Assembly (NCBI RefSeq): GCF_020360975.1
Contig: NW_025408670.1
Location: 5,704,001-5,768,000 of the forward strand
Source: Hirsutella rhossiliensis
Lineage: Eukaryota > Ascomycota > Sordariomycetes > Hypocreales > Ophiocordycipitaceae
Length of the DNA stretch: 64,000 nucleotides
Direction of reading: 5' to 3'
Shown here piece after piece: positions 40,231-52,900 of the stretch. The first letter of the stretch is position 1. Each line of letters opens with the position of its first letter. A program made the translations under genes and the position numbers. The notes under the pieces are model-generated. The model searched no databases and was not told the origin of the DNA. It was given only the letters and a program-made list of their open reading frames with translations.

Positions 40231-41205
40231 ACTAGCTAGCGGGTATCTTAATCTCGACCTTTTATCTTAGCGCGGTCTACCTAGTCCTTACTTCTAGACC
40301 GCGGTCAAGTTAGGAACGCCTTAGGTTTTAATAGTAGGTAGTACTTATTACTTAGCGTAAGTCTAAGTATTTATAAATAATTAAGGTTATCGTAAGTAGT
40401 TTTCCCTTACCTTTTCCTAGGCTTTATTTACTATAAGGTAAGTTTAAGTTTATAATAGGTAGTCCCCTTAATATAAAATATAGTTATAAGGGATTTCGCT
40501 CTTCTTAGCTCTATAATTATCCTCGCCTTTATTATATACTATACTCCTATATTAGCTATAAAGTTATATCGATATATACTATTTAGTAATATAGCTATAT
40601 ATATAGTAATTATAGTATCTTTATAGTTAAACTAACTTATTATAAGGTTTATTAGCCTTTTCTAAGGTACTAACCTTAATAAGTATAGTTATCGCTATTA
40701 ATAACTTAGATTAAAGGTATAGCGCTTAAGCTTAAAGGACCTTAACTTAATTTACCTTTATAATCTTATAGAGTAATTACTTTCTATTTACTATCGCTAC
40801 CCTTAAAAGGATATTCTTAGCGACTACTATATATATATAGTAGGTAATTATAGCCTCTAAACTAAATATAGCCTAAACCTAGCCTTAGTCCTTTTAATAA
40901 GCTCTTACTAAGGTATTAAATATAACCGCGATATCTTTACTTTAAAGGCGCCTCGCTACTATAGCGCTTATAGCTTTTAGGGCTATATTTACTACCTTTA
41001 CTATATCCTTTAGTTCGCGGCTTAGGATTTTAAGCGGTGCCTTAGTAAGGACTATAATAACCTCGCGTTTATAGCGTAGTAGGACCTATTTTACTATAGC
41101 TTTATATTAAGTCGGTCCCTTAGTCTTAGCTATAACCGTGGCCTAAGTTTACTTTAGGCCCCCTAAGCTTAAAGCGATGCCTAGGCGGAGTTCTTTATTA
41201 ACTAC

Positions 41206-41647
41206 TTTAATAGCGACTATAGTATATACCTAAAGACACACCTACGCTAACGGCAATAGTAGTAGCTAGATACCGAAGGATAAGGGGGTCTAAGGGGGAC
41301 GAAGGAAACGAGAAAGCACTAGGTAGGGCAAGGCAAAAGTAAAGAGGGCTAAAAAGGTATATTAGCAAAAGAGGATATAGAAGAAGATAATACTAATAGA
41401 AGAAGATACTGTCTGCTAGCTAATAAGGAAAAGAGACTTCTTTTATAGACCGAATTTTCCCTCCTTCTTCCCTAGATAAATAGGGGCTAAGGGATTATCT
41501 AATTAAGAAGAGGGCTAGCTAGAGACTCTGCTAAGGATCCTACTAAGGACCCTGCTAAGGACCCTGCTAAGGACCCTGCTAAGGACCCTACTAAAGACTC
41601 TGCTACGCGGGCTATATATATTCCTTAGGGTATAGATGCCCCCGTTA
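41206..41647. mobile_element. 442-bp insertion in LINE B ORF1
   Basis: The segment is absent from LINE A and flanked by a 6-bp direct repeat aactac (41200-41205, 41648-41653) that is single in LINE A (about 13,620, reversed). It retains many CA and TG dinucleotides (for example cacacc, ggcaaggcaaaag, ctgtctgc) and so is much less RIP-mutated than the LINE around it. It contains eight 12-bp repeats. Possible short inverted ends (tatatacctaaag near 41,222 and cttagggtata near 41,624) are weak. It could be a small non-autonomous DNA element or captured host DNA. No product is recognised. Confidence 0.6.
41524..41619 (+). repeat. 12-bp minisatellite, 8 units
   Basis: Eight tandem 12-mers of consensus gaccctgctaag. 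The middle four are identical and the outer four differ at one to two positions, mostly C/T or G/A. The unit length keeps frame: on the plus strand it reads D-P-A-K repeats, on the minus strand S-L-A-G. It is unique in the window and lies inside the 442-bp insertion. Confidence 0.9.
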
Positions 41648-42127
41648 AACTACCTCCTTAATTACTTCTTAGATTATTATCTTAAAGCTCTTATCTATAT
41701 AAAGTACTATTAATAACGCGCTATTAGTATAGCTTTTTACCTTAGAAAGCCGTTCGACTACTACCTATACCTTATTAAACTATATACTTAAGATAAAGCC
41801 CGCGAGTTTATTATATACTACTTTTTCTTTAAGGTCGCTTAGCGCTTAAGTAAGTATTATATTACTACTTTAAGTTTATTAACTCGCCTTATTAAGGTAT
41901 ATAAATTTAAGTAGTATCTCTTCGCGCTATACGCTTTAGTTAAGCCTAGTATATTAAGGGCTACTACTATATTTACCTACCCCTTAGCCTTAGTATAGTA
42001 TTATTACTAAGGGTAATTAATACCGCTAAATTAATTCTTAGTATTAGTTAGTATTTTAGTTATAATATATACCTACTATAAGTATATATTAGTTTTATAA
42101 GAAGTTTTTCTAGTAATTATTATATTA

Positions 42128-42473
42128 CCTTAATTATCCTTCTTTCTTTTATTTAATACCCTTTTTTATACTTATTTAATATATTATTTAATAAAGAAGA
42201 TCCTACTTAAAGAAGCTATTAATATTATTTTAACTACTAAGCGTTTTATTAGTTTTTCTCTTCTTTTCTAGCTATAACTAGTATATCTATCTTATTTCTT
42301 ACTACCTTTATAAGAAGCTATTACTATTTTTACTTCCCCTTATACTCTTACCCTCCTTTCTATACTTCTTTTTAGCTCTTTCTTTTTTTTATACTAAGTA
42401 TTTTTAGCTTTCTTAGTCCCTCTTACTAAGGGATATCTCTAAGAACTATAAAATTAAGCTATACTTTATAATA
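42128..42473 (-). repeat. Copia-2 5' LTR, right fragment
   Basis: Remainder of the LTR begun at 34208, ending ctttataata. Copia-3 interior follows without a polypurine tract, so this is an outer boundary. Confidence 0.83.
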
Positions 42474-45400
42474 ATACTTCCCTTAATATTTATAATATAC
42501 TCTTATAATATTAGTCTTTTAAGAAAGTATAAAGGGAATACCTTATTATTAGGGAATTAGCTATATAAATAAAGGGGTATAAAAGGGTAAATTTTATAAT
42601 AATTACTTAATAAAGCTATATAAATTCTATAGGGAAAAAGGGTAGCTTTATACCCTTAATCCTTAATAAGCTTAATTTCCTTTTACTTTATTTAAGAGGA
42701 AGGAATCTTTTAAGATATAACTTCTAAGCCTATAAAGCTAGTTTAAAAGAATTAAACGATTAAGCTTATAAAGGGAAAATTTCGGTTAATTTATTCTCGA
42801 ATTCTAACTTATTCTTAAGAAGTAATCTCTTAAGAAGTTAGCTTTCCTTACTTAAAGAAGGAATAGGTCTACTATAAAAGACCCTCTTTTAATAGCTTAA
42901 AAAGATAAACTTCTTTAATATATATAACTTAGTTACTTAGGCCCCTTAGCTTTATATAAGCTAGGCTTATAATAAGGCGTATAAATAAAGTGCTTAAAGA
43001 CTATTTAATATAAATACTATAGCTAAGGAGAAACTAAGAGTCGAATTTCTAAACGAACCCCTTTATAGTTAAACTAGCTATATAAAGAAATTTAAGTTAA
43101 CTAAACTAACGTTTCTAATAACTAAGAAAGCTTTATTAAGGTAATGTTTTTATAAATGTTTTTTTAGGGATAGTTTTCCCTTATTTCTTATAGACCTTCC
43201 TAAGTAAATATAATTAGTTTACTATCTAAAACTTTATTAACTAAATAAAATCCTACTTTTACTATAAGGTAAAGAAGATTCGGTTTAATAAAAAGCTAGT
43301 TATAAAGGGTATCTTAAATTAGCTTTAAAAAAGGGGTATTTTACTCTTCTTATTAATACTAAATACCTAGGCTTAAAATAAAAGGGTAGAAAGATTAAAG
43401 GGTACTATAATAAAAAAGGCTTATATAATAAAACCTATTATAAGGCTTCCCTATAACTTATAAAAGGAAGTTATTAAGACCGCTTATTATATTTAAAGCT
43501 AGATCCCTAAGGACCTTAAGGACCCTAGGAAACTAAACTAAGGAATAAACTAGAAATCTTCCTTTAAGCTCTTTATAAAAAAGAGGGCCTTACTAGCCTA
43601 CCTTTATACTTATAGCTATAAGTTATATACTATAACTATTAATATATAGTTAAAAAGGAAGAAGAGAAAAAAGTTTAATCTTAAAGCTTTTATTAGTTAC
43701 CTTATTAGTTATAATTCTATTAATATCTTTTAGATCTAGATGCCTTTTTTATAAAAGGTTATTTTAACTAAGGATATAAGTTTTAATAAATCTATCTTTT
43801 TTAATAGAAAGAGGGATTAATAGCCCTTCTTACTCTTATAACGTTAGCTAATTTAAAAGATCTAAATCCCCCTTTCTTAATAGTCTTAAGAAGAGGTCTT
43901 AGATAAGGAAATAGAAAAAGAAACTAATATTAAAGTAGTTAAAGATAACGCTAACTTTAAAAAAGAAAAGGAAAAGGAAGCTACTAGATTAAATAATCTA
44001 GATAAAGAAAGAGAGTATAGGAAAGTAAGAGAGCTAGAATACGCTTACCTTTCTATGCTTCCTCTTATAAAATAAAAAGAAGATTTAAAAGTAGCTTTTT
44101 TTATTAGTCTTTCTATCTCGACCTTTAAAAGGGTAGGAATAGTACTTCTTTCTTTCTTAAAGGATTACCTAGCTACCTTTTTATCCTTACTTAGAGAAGT
44201 AAAAGAAGGTATAGGGCCCGATATAGTATTAAAAAAGACTAACCTCTCCTTTATTTTAATTATTTTTCCGACTTTTATTTAATACTTATAAAAGACGGTT
44301 CTTATAGAGTATTTATAGTAGGCTGATTTTATAAGCTTCTATTAATAAGGAAGGTATATAAAAGAAACTTCTTAGACTTATTAGTAAACTAAAAGTAGCT
44401 AAAAAAACACCCCTTTAAAGACTAGTTTTTCTAGGCCTAGAAAGACTACCTAACCTTATATAAGAGATAAGCTTTTTCGAAAATGTCCTTAAGGAAAGGG
44501 TAAGAGGAAAATAGGTCCTTAGCTATAAGTAGGTCTTTATCTATAAAACTAATAAATATAGCTTCCTTTAAAAGTATAAAGCTTAGTTAGTTATTTATAA
44601 GAACTAATAGGAAAAAGGGGATTTACCTACTAAGGTAACTACCTTAATAAGGGTATCTTATTAAACCCTTATAGCTATAGTAGTAGAATTTAACCTTAAA
44701 CTTAATTAAATAGATACCGTTAACGCTTTTATTAACTACCTTCTTAAAGAAAAAGATATTATTTATTTATACCTTCTACTAAGCTTTTAATAGCTAGGAA
44801 AGGTTCTATAGCTTAAGAAAGCTCTATATAGACTACTAAGATTACCTTTTCTTTAGTAATAGTATTAAATAGGTTTTATTAAAGCCCTAGGCTTTAAAAA
44901 GGCCCCTTAGATACTATATATAATATAAAAGGGTAAAATTATAGTCTTCTTTTATATTAATAATATTATTTAGGCCTACTTAAAAAAGGAAGAAGTAACT
45001 ACTAAGGAGGCTATAAAAGGCCTATAATAAAAGTATAAGATAACTAAGCTAAAAGAGCTAAAGTAGTTCTTAAGGACTTAAATCCTTTAAAATAAGTCCT
45101 AATAAACTATCTAGCTTACCTAAGACGCTTATATAAATAAGGTCGCTTATAAATTCCTCCTTAATTCCCTTAATAAGAAGCTTCCTTTTATACCTATATT
45201 AAATAAAGAGCTTTTATTTAATCCGTCCTTTTAAGGTAGGGAGTAAAAGAAGTATTAATATTAATAAAAGGTAAGATCCTTACTTTCTTTTAGCTATTTC
45301 TATTAAACCGGATATCTCTTTTATAGTCTCCTAGCTAGCTAGGTATAACTAGAATCCTAGCCCTAGGTACTAAGAAGTAATAAACTAAGCTATCCTTTAT

Positions 45401-45956
45401 TTCTATTTAATAAGATTATATAGTTTATACTTAGGAGGGTAGGAAAGGAAACTAGCTACTAAAATCTTTTTTTATTTAAGCGATTCGTCCTTTATAGATA
45501 ATTCCTTAAATAGAAAAAGCTTATAAGGGTATATTATATCCCTTTTTAAAGAAATAATTACTTAAAAAGCTTTAAAGTAAGCTACTATTAAAACCTTTAG
45601 TATAAATATAAAGCTACTAGCTTTTTTAAAAGTATTAAAAGAATCGATTTTCATTAGCTAGCTACTAATATCTTTATAACTATAATTTCTATTTTAATTA
45701 GTTATAGAATATAATAATATAAAAACTATATAGATTCTTATAATAGAAAATAGTAAGCTATTAACCTAGCTATAATATATTAATATTTATTAGTATTAGT
45801 TATATTAAGAGGTTTAAAAGGGACTTATTTTTATTTATTAAGTTTTAATAGTATTAATAAAAGCTAATAGTCTTATAAAGATCTTACTAAGGTAAAAGCT
45901 AGCTATCCTTTTATAGTAAATTAAGCTAAAAGACATTTAAGAGAAGCTATCCTTAT
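42474..45956 (+). mobile_element. Copia-3: partial element, no LTRs
   Basis: Plus-strand interior collinear with Copia-1 from about 22,357 to about 25,800. It covers the pre-integrase segment, integrase (about 43,140-43,780), RT with the box F-Y-I-N-N at about 44,950-44,964, and RNase H (about 45,290-45,950). Its left end is the Copia-2 LTR, so Copia-2 inserted here. The Gag half that should lie on the other side of Copia-2 is not found. Its right end stops before the polypurine tract and 3' LTR and joins unrelated sequence at 45,957. It is heavily RIP-mutated. Confidence 0.8.
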
Positions 45957-46631
45957 ATCTCCTCTTCCTAGCTTAATATTAAAGGATACTAAAAAAACTA
46001 AATTAATAATAGCTTCTTTAAAAGTAGCTATTACTTTTACTTATTTATCTTCTTACTCTTAATAAACTTCTTTCTTTAATAAGTCTATAAAGGGTTTTAC
46101 TAAGATAGCGAACTATTAAATTAAGATATAATAGTATCTTATAATATTAAAGAAAGCTTTAATATATATTATATTAATATATCTTATTTATTCCTTAATC
46201 TTAATAACTTTAGCTTTTATAAAGTACTTTTTATTTATTTTATAAATATAATAAATAACTTTAGTTACTTACTAGTAGAATTTTAATTTAGCTATTATAA
46301 TTATATAAATAAAGAGTTTAACGTTAACTAGGACTTTATTAAGGTTAATAAGGTATTTAAACATAAATCTCCTTACTATTAGCGCTATATCCTTATTATT
46401 ATATATTATATTAGGCCCTTTAATACTTATATTATTAAGGAAATTTCTATAGATATTTAATATAAGGTCTTATAAGATTATTTATATTATCCTTATAAAT
46501 TAGCCGGCTAAGTTTATAGCCCTTTAAAGTAGTATATATATATATAAAAAGCTAATAAGTATTACGAATATTATTAAGTTATAGCTTTTAATATTAAGAG
46601 GGATTTAATTATTACTTAAAAAAGGTCTAAG
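45957..46631 (+). pseudogene. Unidentified formerly coding segment
   Basis: This 675-bp segment sits between truncated Copia-3 and the Copia-4 LTR and matches nothing else in the window. One plus-strand frame in about 46,260-46,630 has only a few stops, each explicable as CAG/TGG to TAG or CAA to TAA. It reads as a plausible soluble protein, for example around A-N-K-Y-Y-E-Y-Y and N-I-K-R-D-L-I-I-T. I recognise no family. It could be part of another transposon, the missing host of the Copia-4 insertion, or a captured gene. The last five bases, ctaag, are the left flank of Copia-4. Confidence 0.4.
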
Positions 46632-47116
46632 TATCGTAAAGTATAGCTTAATTTTATAGTTCTTAGAGATATCCCTTAATAAAAGGGACTAAGGAAGCTA
46701 AAAACACTTAGTATAAAAGAAAAAAGAAGGAGCTAAAAAGAAGTATAAAAAGAAAGGTAAGGGTATAAAGGGAAGTAAAAGTAGCGATAGCTTCTTATAA
46801 AGGTAGTAAGAGATAAGATAAATATACTAGTAATAGCTAGAAAGGAAGGGAAAAACTAATAAAAAGCTTAGTAGTTAAGAGGATATTAATAGCTTCTTTA
46901 AGTAAGATCTTCTTTATTAATTAAGATACTAAATAGGTATAAAAAGGGGCGTTAAATAAAGGAAATAAGGATAATTAAAGTAATATAATAATTACTCCCT
47001 TACTATAATTACTACCCTTATAAAAATTAAATATCTCTACCTTACCTATTTAACCCCTTACTTTTAATTTTACCTTTATATATTTTTATATACTTCTTCT
47101 ATTTCTCTTTATAAGA
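46632..47116 (+). repeat. Copia-4 5' LTR
   Basis: A 485-bp LTR starting tatcgtaaag and ending tttataaga, followed by the usual post-LTR sequence gttataagcctagg. Confidence 0.86.
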
Positions 47117-49400
47117 GTTATAAGCCTAGGAGGAATAGTATTCTTATACCTTCTAGCTACTATAAAAGGTACCTTTCTTATATTCTTTATAGCTTTATTT
47201 TACCCTTCTTACTAAAAAAGCCGGTTTTTTACTAACGTTTCTACCCCCTTTTTATAATAATATAGAAAAACGACTCCTTTACTATCTTTATAGTCTATAA
47301 AACGATTTTAGTAGAGCCCTATAATTAAGATAAGTTAGTAAAAGAGCTATAGGCTTATATAAATAAGACTATTTATAATTTAGTTTTATTTAATAAGTAG
47401 GACCCTTTTAAGCCCCTTCTTTATCTTAAAGTAATAGAATTTATAAAGGTAGCTTCCTTTTTCTTTAAGCTAACCTCTATATAATAAAGAGCTTTTTCTA
47501 CTACCTTAGGTAACTATAAGAGTTACTATAAAGAATACCCTTATAAAATAAAGCTACTAACTACTACTTATATAGTAATAATAGAATCCGTTAGTACTAT
47601 AAAGCTAATCTTTCTTTAAGAAAAAGAGACTCTTAAGTAATAGCTTTTAAAGCTTAAGACCTTAATAGCTCCTTTAAGGGGCTATATAACTAACTATATT
47701 AAAAAGACTTATATAGTATACCTAGGAGCCCTTTTTACTAGGAACCTACTAGCCTCTTTATAGCTAGCTAAGTAAGAAGAAATCCTTAAGAAAGCTAACT
47801 AATACTTCTTAATAAAAGCTCTTTTTAGCTAGTAGCTATAGGATATATCTTTATTAATAAAGCCTATTAGTAATAGATACCTAACTATCTTTTAAGAAGC
47901 TAGCTAAGAACTAAATAAAGAGGCTATTAAAGTATAATAATAAGTCGTCTTATTTTTTTATAGCTATTACTTAACCTAAATAGTTTAACCTACTACCTTA
48001 GTAGCTACTATAGCCCTTCTTACTATAGCCCTTATTATAGCTCTTACTATTACTACTACTACTACCTTAGCTCTACCTCTTACTCTAGGCCTAGTCTTAG
48101 TCTTATTAGTTAGACCGGCCTAACTAATCCCTTAATAGACCTATTAGTCTATTAGTTAAAAAATTAAGGAACTAGTTAAAATTAAACCTCTTTATTAAAA
48201 TTAGTAATAAGGAGTAAAAAGAAGGGGTTTTTAAGTAAACCTTTTAAACTAAGATAAGTATTCCTTAAAGAAATAAATAAGGAGGAATCGACCTACCTAT
48301 TAAGTATATAAAAGGCCCTATTAGCTAAAAGACTAATAGTAGGTCTTTAAGGAAATTCGACCTTTTAAAATTATACCTTTTAAGGGACTAAAAGATATTA
48401 TTTAAAAGTCTTTTAAGGAGGACTCCTTATTATAAAAGAAGATAGATAAGATTTAGGTTACTAAGAAATAGTAACTAACGCTACTACCCTTATTTAAGCT
48501 ATAAATTTAAGGAAAAATCGTTAGTATAGTAAATCTAGCCTTTATCTTCCCCATAAATTAATAAGACTAGCTATTAAGACCCTTTAATTATCCCCTATAA
48601 AAATCAGCTATCCTTAACTCTAGTCCTTCCCTTAATATCTATAATATACTCTTATAATTCTAGTCCTTTAAAAAGGTATAAAGGGAATACGTTATTACTA
48701 AGTAATCGACTATATAGATAAAGGGGTATAGAAGGGTAAATTTTATAATGAAATTACCTAACGGTTTTATATAAGTTCTTTAATAAAAAAGGGTAGCTTT
48801 TTACCTTTAATTTTTAATAAGCTTAATTTCCTTCCGCTTTTATTAAAAAGAAGGAATCTTTTAAGATATAACGTCTAAGCCTATAAGGCTAGTCTAGAAT
48901 ATTTAAACGATTAAGCTTATCGAGGAAAAATTTAGTAAATATATTCTTAAATTCTAACCTATTTTTAAAAAGGAACCTCTTAAAAAGTTAGCTTTCCCTA
49001 TTAAGAGGATAGGTTCTAAGGACCCTCCTTTAGTAGTTTAAAAGGATAGCCTTCTTTAGTACGTATAACTTAGTTACTTAGGCCCCTTAGCTTTATATAA
49101 GCTAGGCTATTAATAGGGTATATAAATAAAGGGCTTAAAGACTATTAAATATAAATACTATAGCTAAGAATAAACTAAGAGATAAATTTTTAAACGAACC
49201 CTTTTATAGCTAAACTAGCTATATAAGGAGATATAAGTCGACTAAACCGATATTTCTAAGAACTAAGAAAGCTTTATTAAGGTAATGTTTTTTATATATA
49301 CCTTTTAAGGATAGTTTTCCCTTATTTCTTATAGACCTACCTAAGTAAGTATAACTAGTTTACTTTATAAGACTTTATTAACTAAATAAAATCCTGCTTT
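46632..49400 (+). mobile_element. Copia-4: 5' half of a Copia element
   Basis: A 485-bp 5' LTR (46632-47116) is followed by plus-strand interior (47117-49400) matching Copia-1 20,808 to about 23,140: Gag, pre-integrase and the start of integrase. It stops at cctgcttt, where the inverted LTR junction begins. The expected continuation (agctataagg...) is not found adjoining any other LTR, so its 3' half is missing or displaced. The left flank ctaag has no partner. Confidence 0.8.
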
Positions 49401-49794
49401 TCTCGTAAAGAGAGATATAAGAAGTATATATAAAATGTACGAAGGTGAAATTAGAAGTAAGGGGTCGGATAGGCAGGGCAGAGGGATTTAATTCTTATAG
49501 GAGCAGCAATAAAGGTAAGGGAGTAATTATTATATTGCCTTAATTATCCTTCTTTCCTCTATCTAACGCCCCTCTTTAAGTAAGATCTTCTTTATTAATT
49601 AAGATACTAAATAGGTATAAAGAAAGGCATTAAATAAAAGAAAGAAGTATAATTAAGGTAATATAATAATTACTCCCTTACCTTAATTACTACCCTTATA
49701 AGAATTAAATCTCTCTACCCTACTTATCTAACCTCTTACTTTTAATTTTACCTTTATATATTTTTATATACTTCTTATATCTCTCTTTATAAAA
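49401..49794. repeat. Head-to-head Copia LTR fragments (inverted junction)
   Basis: A minus-oriented LTR fragment (49401-49578, starting tctcgtaaag) is fused to a plus-oriented fragment of the same LTR (49573-49794). The shared 6 bp tcttta at 49573-49578 lies where the two parent sequences coincide. The arms cover the same outer 170-odd bases of the LTR, so the locus is a large imperfect palindrome. The left arm keeps many CA/TG (tgtacgaaggtg, gcagggcag, gagcagcaat), while the right arm is thoroughly RIP-mutated. Confidence 0.8.
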
Positions 49795-49974
49795 GCTATA
49801 AGCTTATGAGGAATAGATTTCTTATACCTTCTAGCTACTATAAAAGGGACCTTTCTTATATCCCTTATAGCTCCCTTTTACCCTTCTTATTAAAAAAGCC
49901 GATTTTTAACTAACTTTTCTACCCTTCCCTTATAATAATATTAAAAAACGATTCCTTTACCGCCCCTATGGTCT

Positions 49975-52900
49975 ATAGGACGATTTTTATAAAGCCCTAA
50001 GATTAAGATAAGTAGGTAAAGGAGCTACGGGCTTATATAAATAGGACTATCTATAATTTAGTCTTTTTTAATAAGTAGGACCGTCTTAAGCCTACTATTC
50101 GTCTTAAGGTAATAGAATTTATAAGGGAGCTTTCCTCTTTTTTAAGCTAACCTCTATATAATAAAAAGCTTTTTCTACTACCTTAGGTAACTACGAGAGT
50201 TATAGTAAGGAGAACCTCTATAAGACGAAGTTATTAACTATTATATATATAGCGATAATAGAATTCGTTAGTACTATAAAGCTAATCTCTCTTTAAGAGG
50301 AAGAGACTCCTAGGTAGTAGCTTTTAAAGCTTAAGACCTTAATAGCTCCCTTAAAGGGCTATATAACTAATTATATTAAGAAGACCTATATAGTATACCT
50401 AGGAGCCTTTTTTACTAAGAACTTACTAGCTTCTTTATAGCTAGCTAAGTAAGAGGAAATCCTTAAGGAAGCTAACTAATACTTCCTTATAGAAGCTCTT
50501 TCTAGCTAGTAGCTATAAGATATATCTCTATTAATAAAGCCTATTAGTAACGGTTACTCGACTATCTTTTAAGAGGCTAGCTAGGAACTAAATAAAGAGG
50601 CTACTAGAATATAATAGTAAGTAGTCTTATTCCTTTATAGCTAGTACTCGACTTAAACGGTTTAACTTATAGCCCTTATTACTATAGCCCCCGCTGCCGC
50701 TACTACTACTATAGCTATTGCTCCTTTAGCTTTACTTCCCTTAAGAGTATTAATACCGTCTTTAACGGCTTCCCTAGGCCTAGCCCTAGCTCCGCTTCTT
50801 ACTTAAGGCCCGGCCCCGGTCCTATTAGTTAGACCGGCCTAACTAGTCCCTTAATAGACCTTTTAGTCCGTTAGTTAAAAAATTAAGGAACTAGTTAAAA
50901 TCGAACCTCTTTATTAAAATTAGCAATAAGGGGTAAAAAGGGGGGGTTTTTAAGTAGACCTTCTAGATTAAGATAAGGATTCCTTAAAGAAATAAAAGAC
51001 TAGATAAAACAGCTGCCTAGCCTATAAATCCCTAGGCTATCGATTATTATAATACTAATAGGTCTTTAAGGAAAACCAACCTAAAGGATTTAACCCTTTA
51101 AAGAAGCTATAAAAAACGATATAATAATCTCTTAAGTAGGACCCCTTATTATAGAAGAAGATAGAAAGGATTTAGGTTACTAAGAAATAATAACTAATAA
51201 CGCCGCTACCCTTATTCGAGCTATAAATTTAAGGAAAAATCGTTAGTATAGTAAATCCGGTATTTATCTTCCTTATAGATTAGTAAGACTACCTATTAAG
51301 ACCCTCTAATTATCCCCTATAAATATTAGCTATCCTTAACTCTAGTACTTCCCTTAATATCTATAATATACTCTTACGATTCTAGTCCTTTAAGAAGGTA
51401 TAAAGGGAATATCTTATTACTAGGGAATTAACTATATAGATAGAGGGATATAGAAGGGTGAATTTTACGATAAAATTACGTAACGGGTCTATATAAATTC
51501 TTCGACGAAAAAGGGTAGCTTTTTACCCTCGATTTTTAATAAGCTTAATTTCCTTCCGCCTTCTTTAAAAGGAAGGAATCTTCTAAGATATAACGTCTAA
51601 GCTTATAAGGCTAGTCTAAAAGAATTAAACTATTAGGCTTATTAAGGAGAAATTCGGTTAATTTATTCTTAAATTCTAACTTATTCTTAAGAAGGAACCT
51701 CTTAAGAAGTTAGCTTTCCTTACTAAGAGGAATAGGTCTACTATAAAGGACCCTCTTCCGGTAGCTTAAGGAAACGGCCTTCTTTAGTACGTATAACTTA
51801 GTTACCTAGGCCCCTTAGCTTTATATAAGCGAGGCCTATAATAGGGCGTATAAATAAGGAGCTTAAAGACTATCGAATATAAATACTATAGCTAAGGAAA
51901 GACTAAGAGACGAATTTCTAGACGAACCCTTTTACGGCCGGACTAGCTATATAAGGAAATTTAGGTCGATTAAACTAATATTTCTAAGGACTAGAAAAGC
52001 TTTATTAGAGTAATACTTTTTATAGACGCCTTTTTAGGGATGGTTTTCCTTTATTTCTTATAGACCTACCTAAGTAAGTATAACTAGTTTACCTTCTAGG
52101 ACTTTATTAACTAGATAAAATCCTACTTTAGCTATAAGCTAAAGAAGATATAGTTTAATAGAGAGCTATTTATAAAGGATATCTTAAATTAGCTTCGAAA
52201 AAGGGGTATTTTACCCCTCTTATTAGTATTAAATACCTAGGCCTAGAATAGAGGGGTAGAAAGATTAAGGGGTGCTATAATAGAAAGGGCCTATATAATA
52301 AGACTTACTATAAGGCTTTTATATAACCTTTAAAGGGAAGTTATTAAGACCGCTTATTACTTTTAGAACCGGACCCTAAGGGACCCTAGGGGCCTAAGGG
52401 ACTATAGGGACCTAAAGACCTTTATTAATACCTAAGGAATAAACTAGAAATTACCCCTTAAGCTCTTTATAAAGAAGAGGGCCTCGCTAGCCTACCTTTA
52501 TGCCTATAGCTTTAAGGTATACGCTATAACTACCGATATATAGCTAAAAAGGAAGAAGAAAAGAAAACTTAATCTTAGAGCCTTTATTAGTTACCTTATT
52601 AGTTATAATTCTATAAATATCTTTCGGATCTAGATTCCTCTTTTATAATAGGTTATTTCGACTAAGGATATAAATTTTAACGAATCTAGCTTCTTTAATA
52701 GAAAGAGGGATTAATAGCCCCTCTTACTCTTATAGTATTAGCTAATTTAAAAGATTTAAATCCCCCCTTCTTAATAGTTATAAGAAGAGGCCCTAGATAA
52801 GGAAATAAAAAAGGAAACTAATATTAAAGTAGTTAAGGATAACGCTAACTTTAAAGAAGAAAAGGAAGCTATTAGATTAGATAATCTAAACGAAGAAGGA

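Larger units (their letters stand above)
40240..42000 (-). pseudogene. LINE B ORF1 remnant
   Basis: Minus-strand counterpart of LINE A ORF1. The CCHC knuckle is at 40578-40619, reading Y-Y-N-Y-Y-I-Y-S-Y-I-T-K-*-Y. The ORF is broken at 41206-41647 by a segment that LINE A lacks. The unaffected 5' part (41654-42105) matches LINE A 13,180-13,630. Confidence 0.6.
34345..42111 (-). mobile_element. LINE B, second copy of the Tad1-like LINE
   Basis: A 7,767-bp element inserted in the Copia-2 5' LTR with a perfect 16-bp duplication agtaattattatatta (34329-34344 and 42112-42127). It is collinear with LINE A on the opposite strand. Its 3' end is at the left (ttattattaag reads as a TAA-rich tail on the minus strand) and its 5' end at the right. 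It is uninterrupted at the two places where LINE A carries insertions, and it carries its own extra 442-bp segment (41206-41647). It keeps slightly more CG than LINE A but is still dead. Confidence 0.88.
27853..42473 (-). mobile_element. Copia-2: Copia element with nested solo LTR and LINE B
   Basis: This minus-strand Copia copy has its 3' LTR at 27853-28339, interior 28340-34207 and 5' LTR split into 34208-34344 and 42128-42473 by LINE B. A solo LTR (29359-29847) also interrupts the interior. Collinearity with Copia-1 reversed is clear throughout. The outer 5-bp flanks do not match (aaagg at 27848-27852, atact at 42474-42478). The right flank is Copia-3 interior and the left flank is the gag-like gene. 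The copy therefore either lost part of its surroundings or was joined by ectopic recombination between Copia copies. RIP is heavier here than in Copia-1. Confidence 0.82.

Noticed and set aside
49401..49794. Functional inverted repeat such as an origin or CRISPR-like structure
   Set aside because: Both arms are plainly pieces of the Copia LTR joined at a microhomology, so rearrangement explains the structure.
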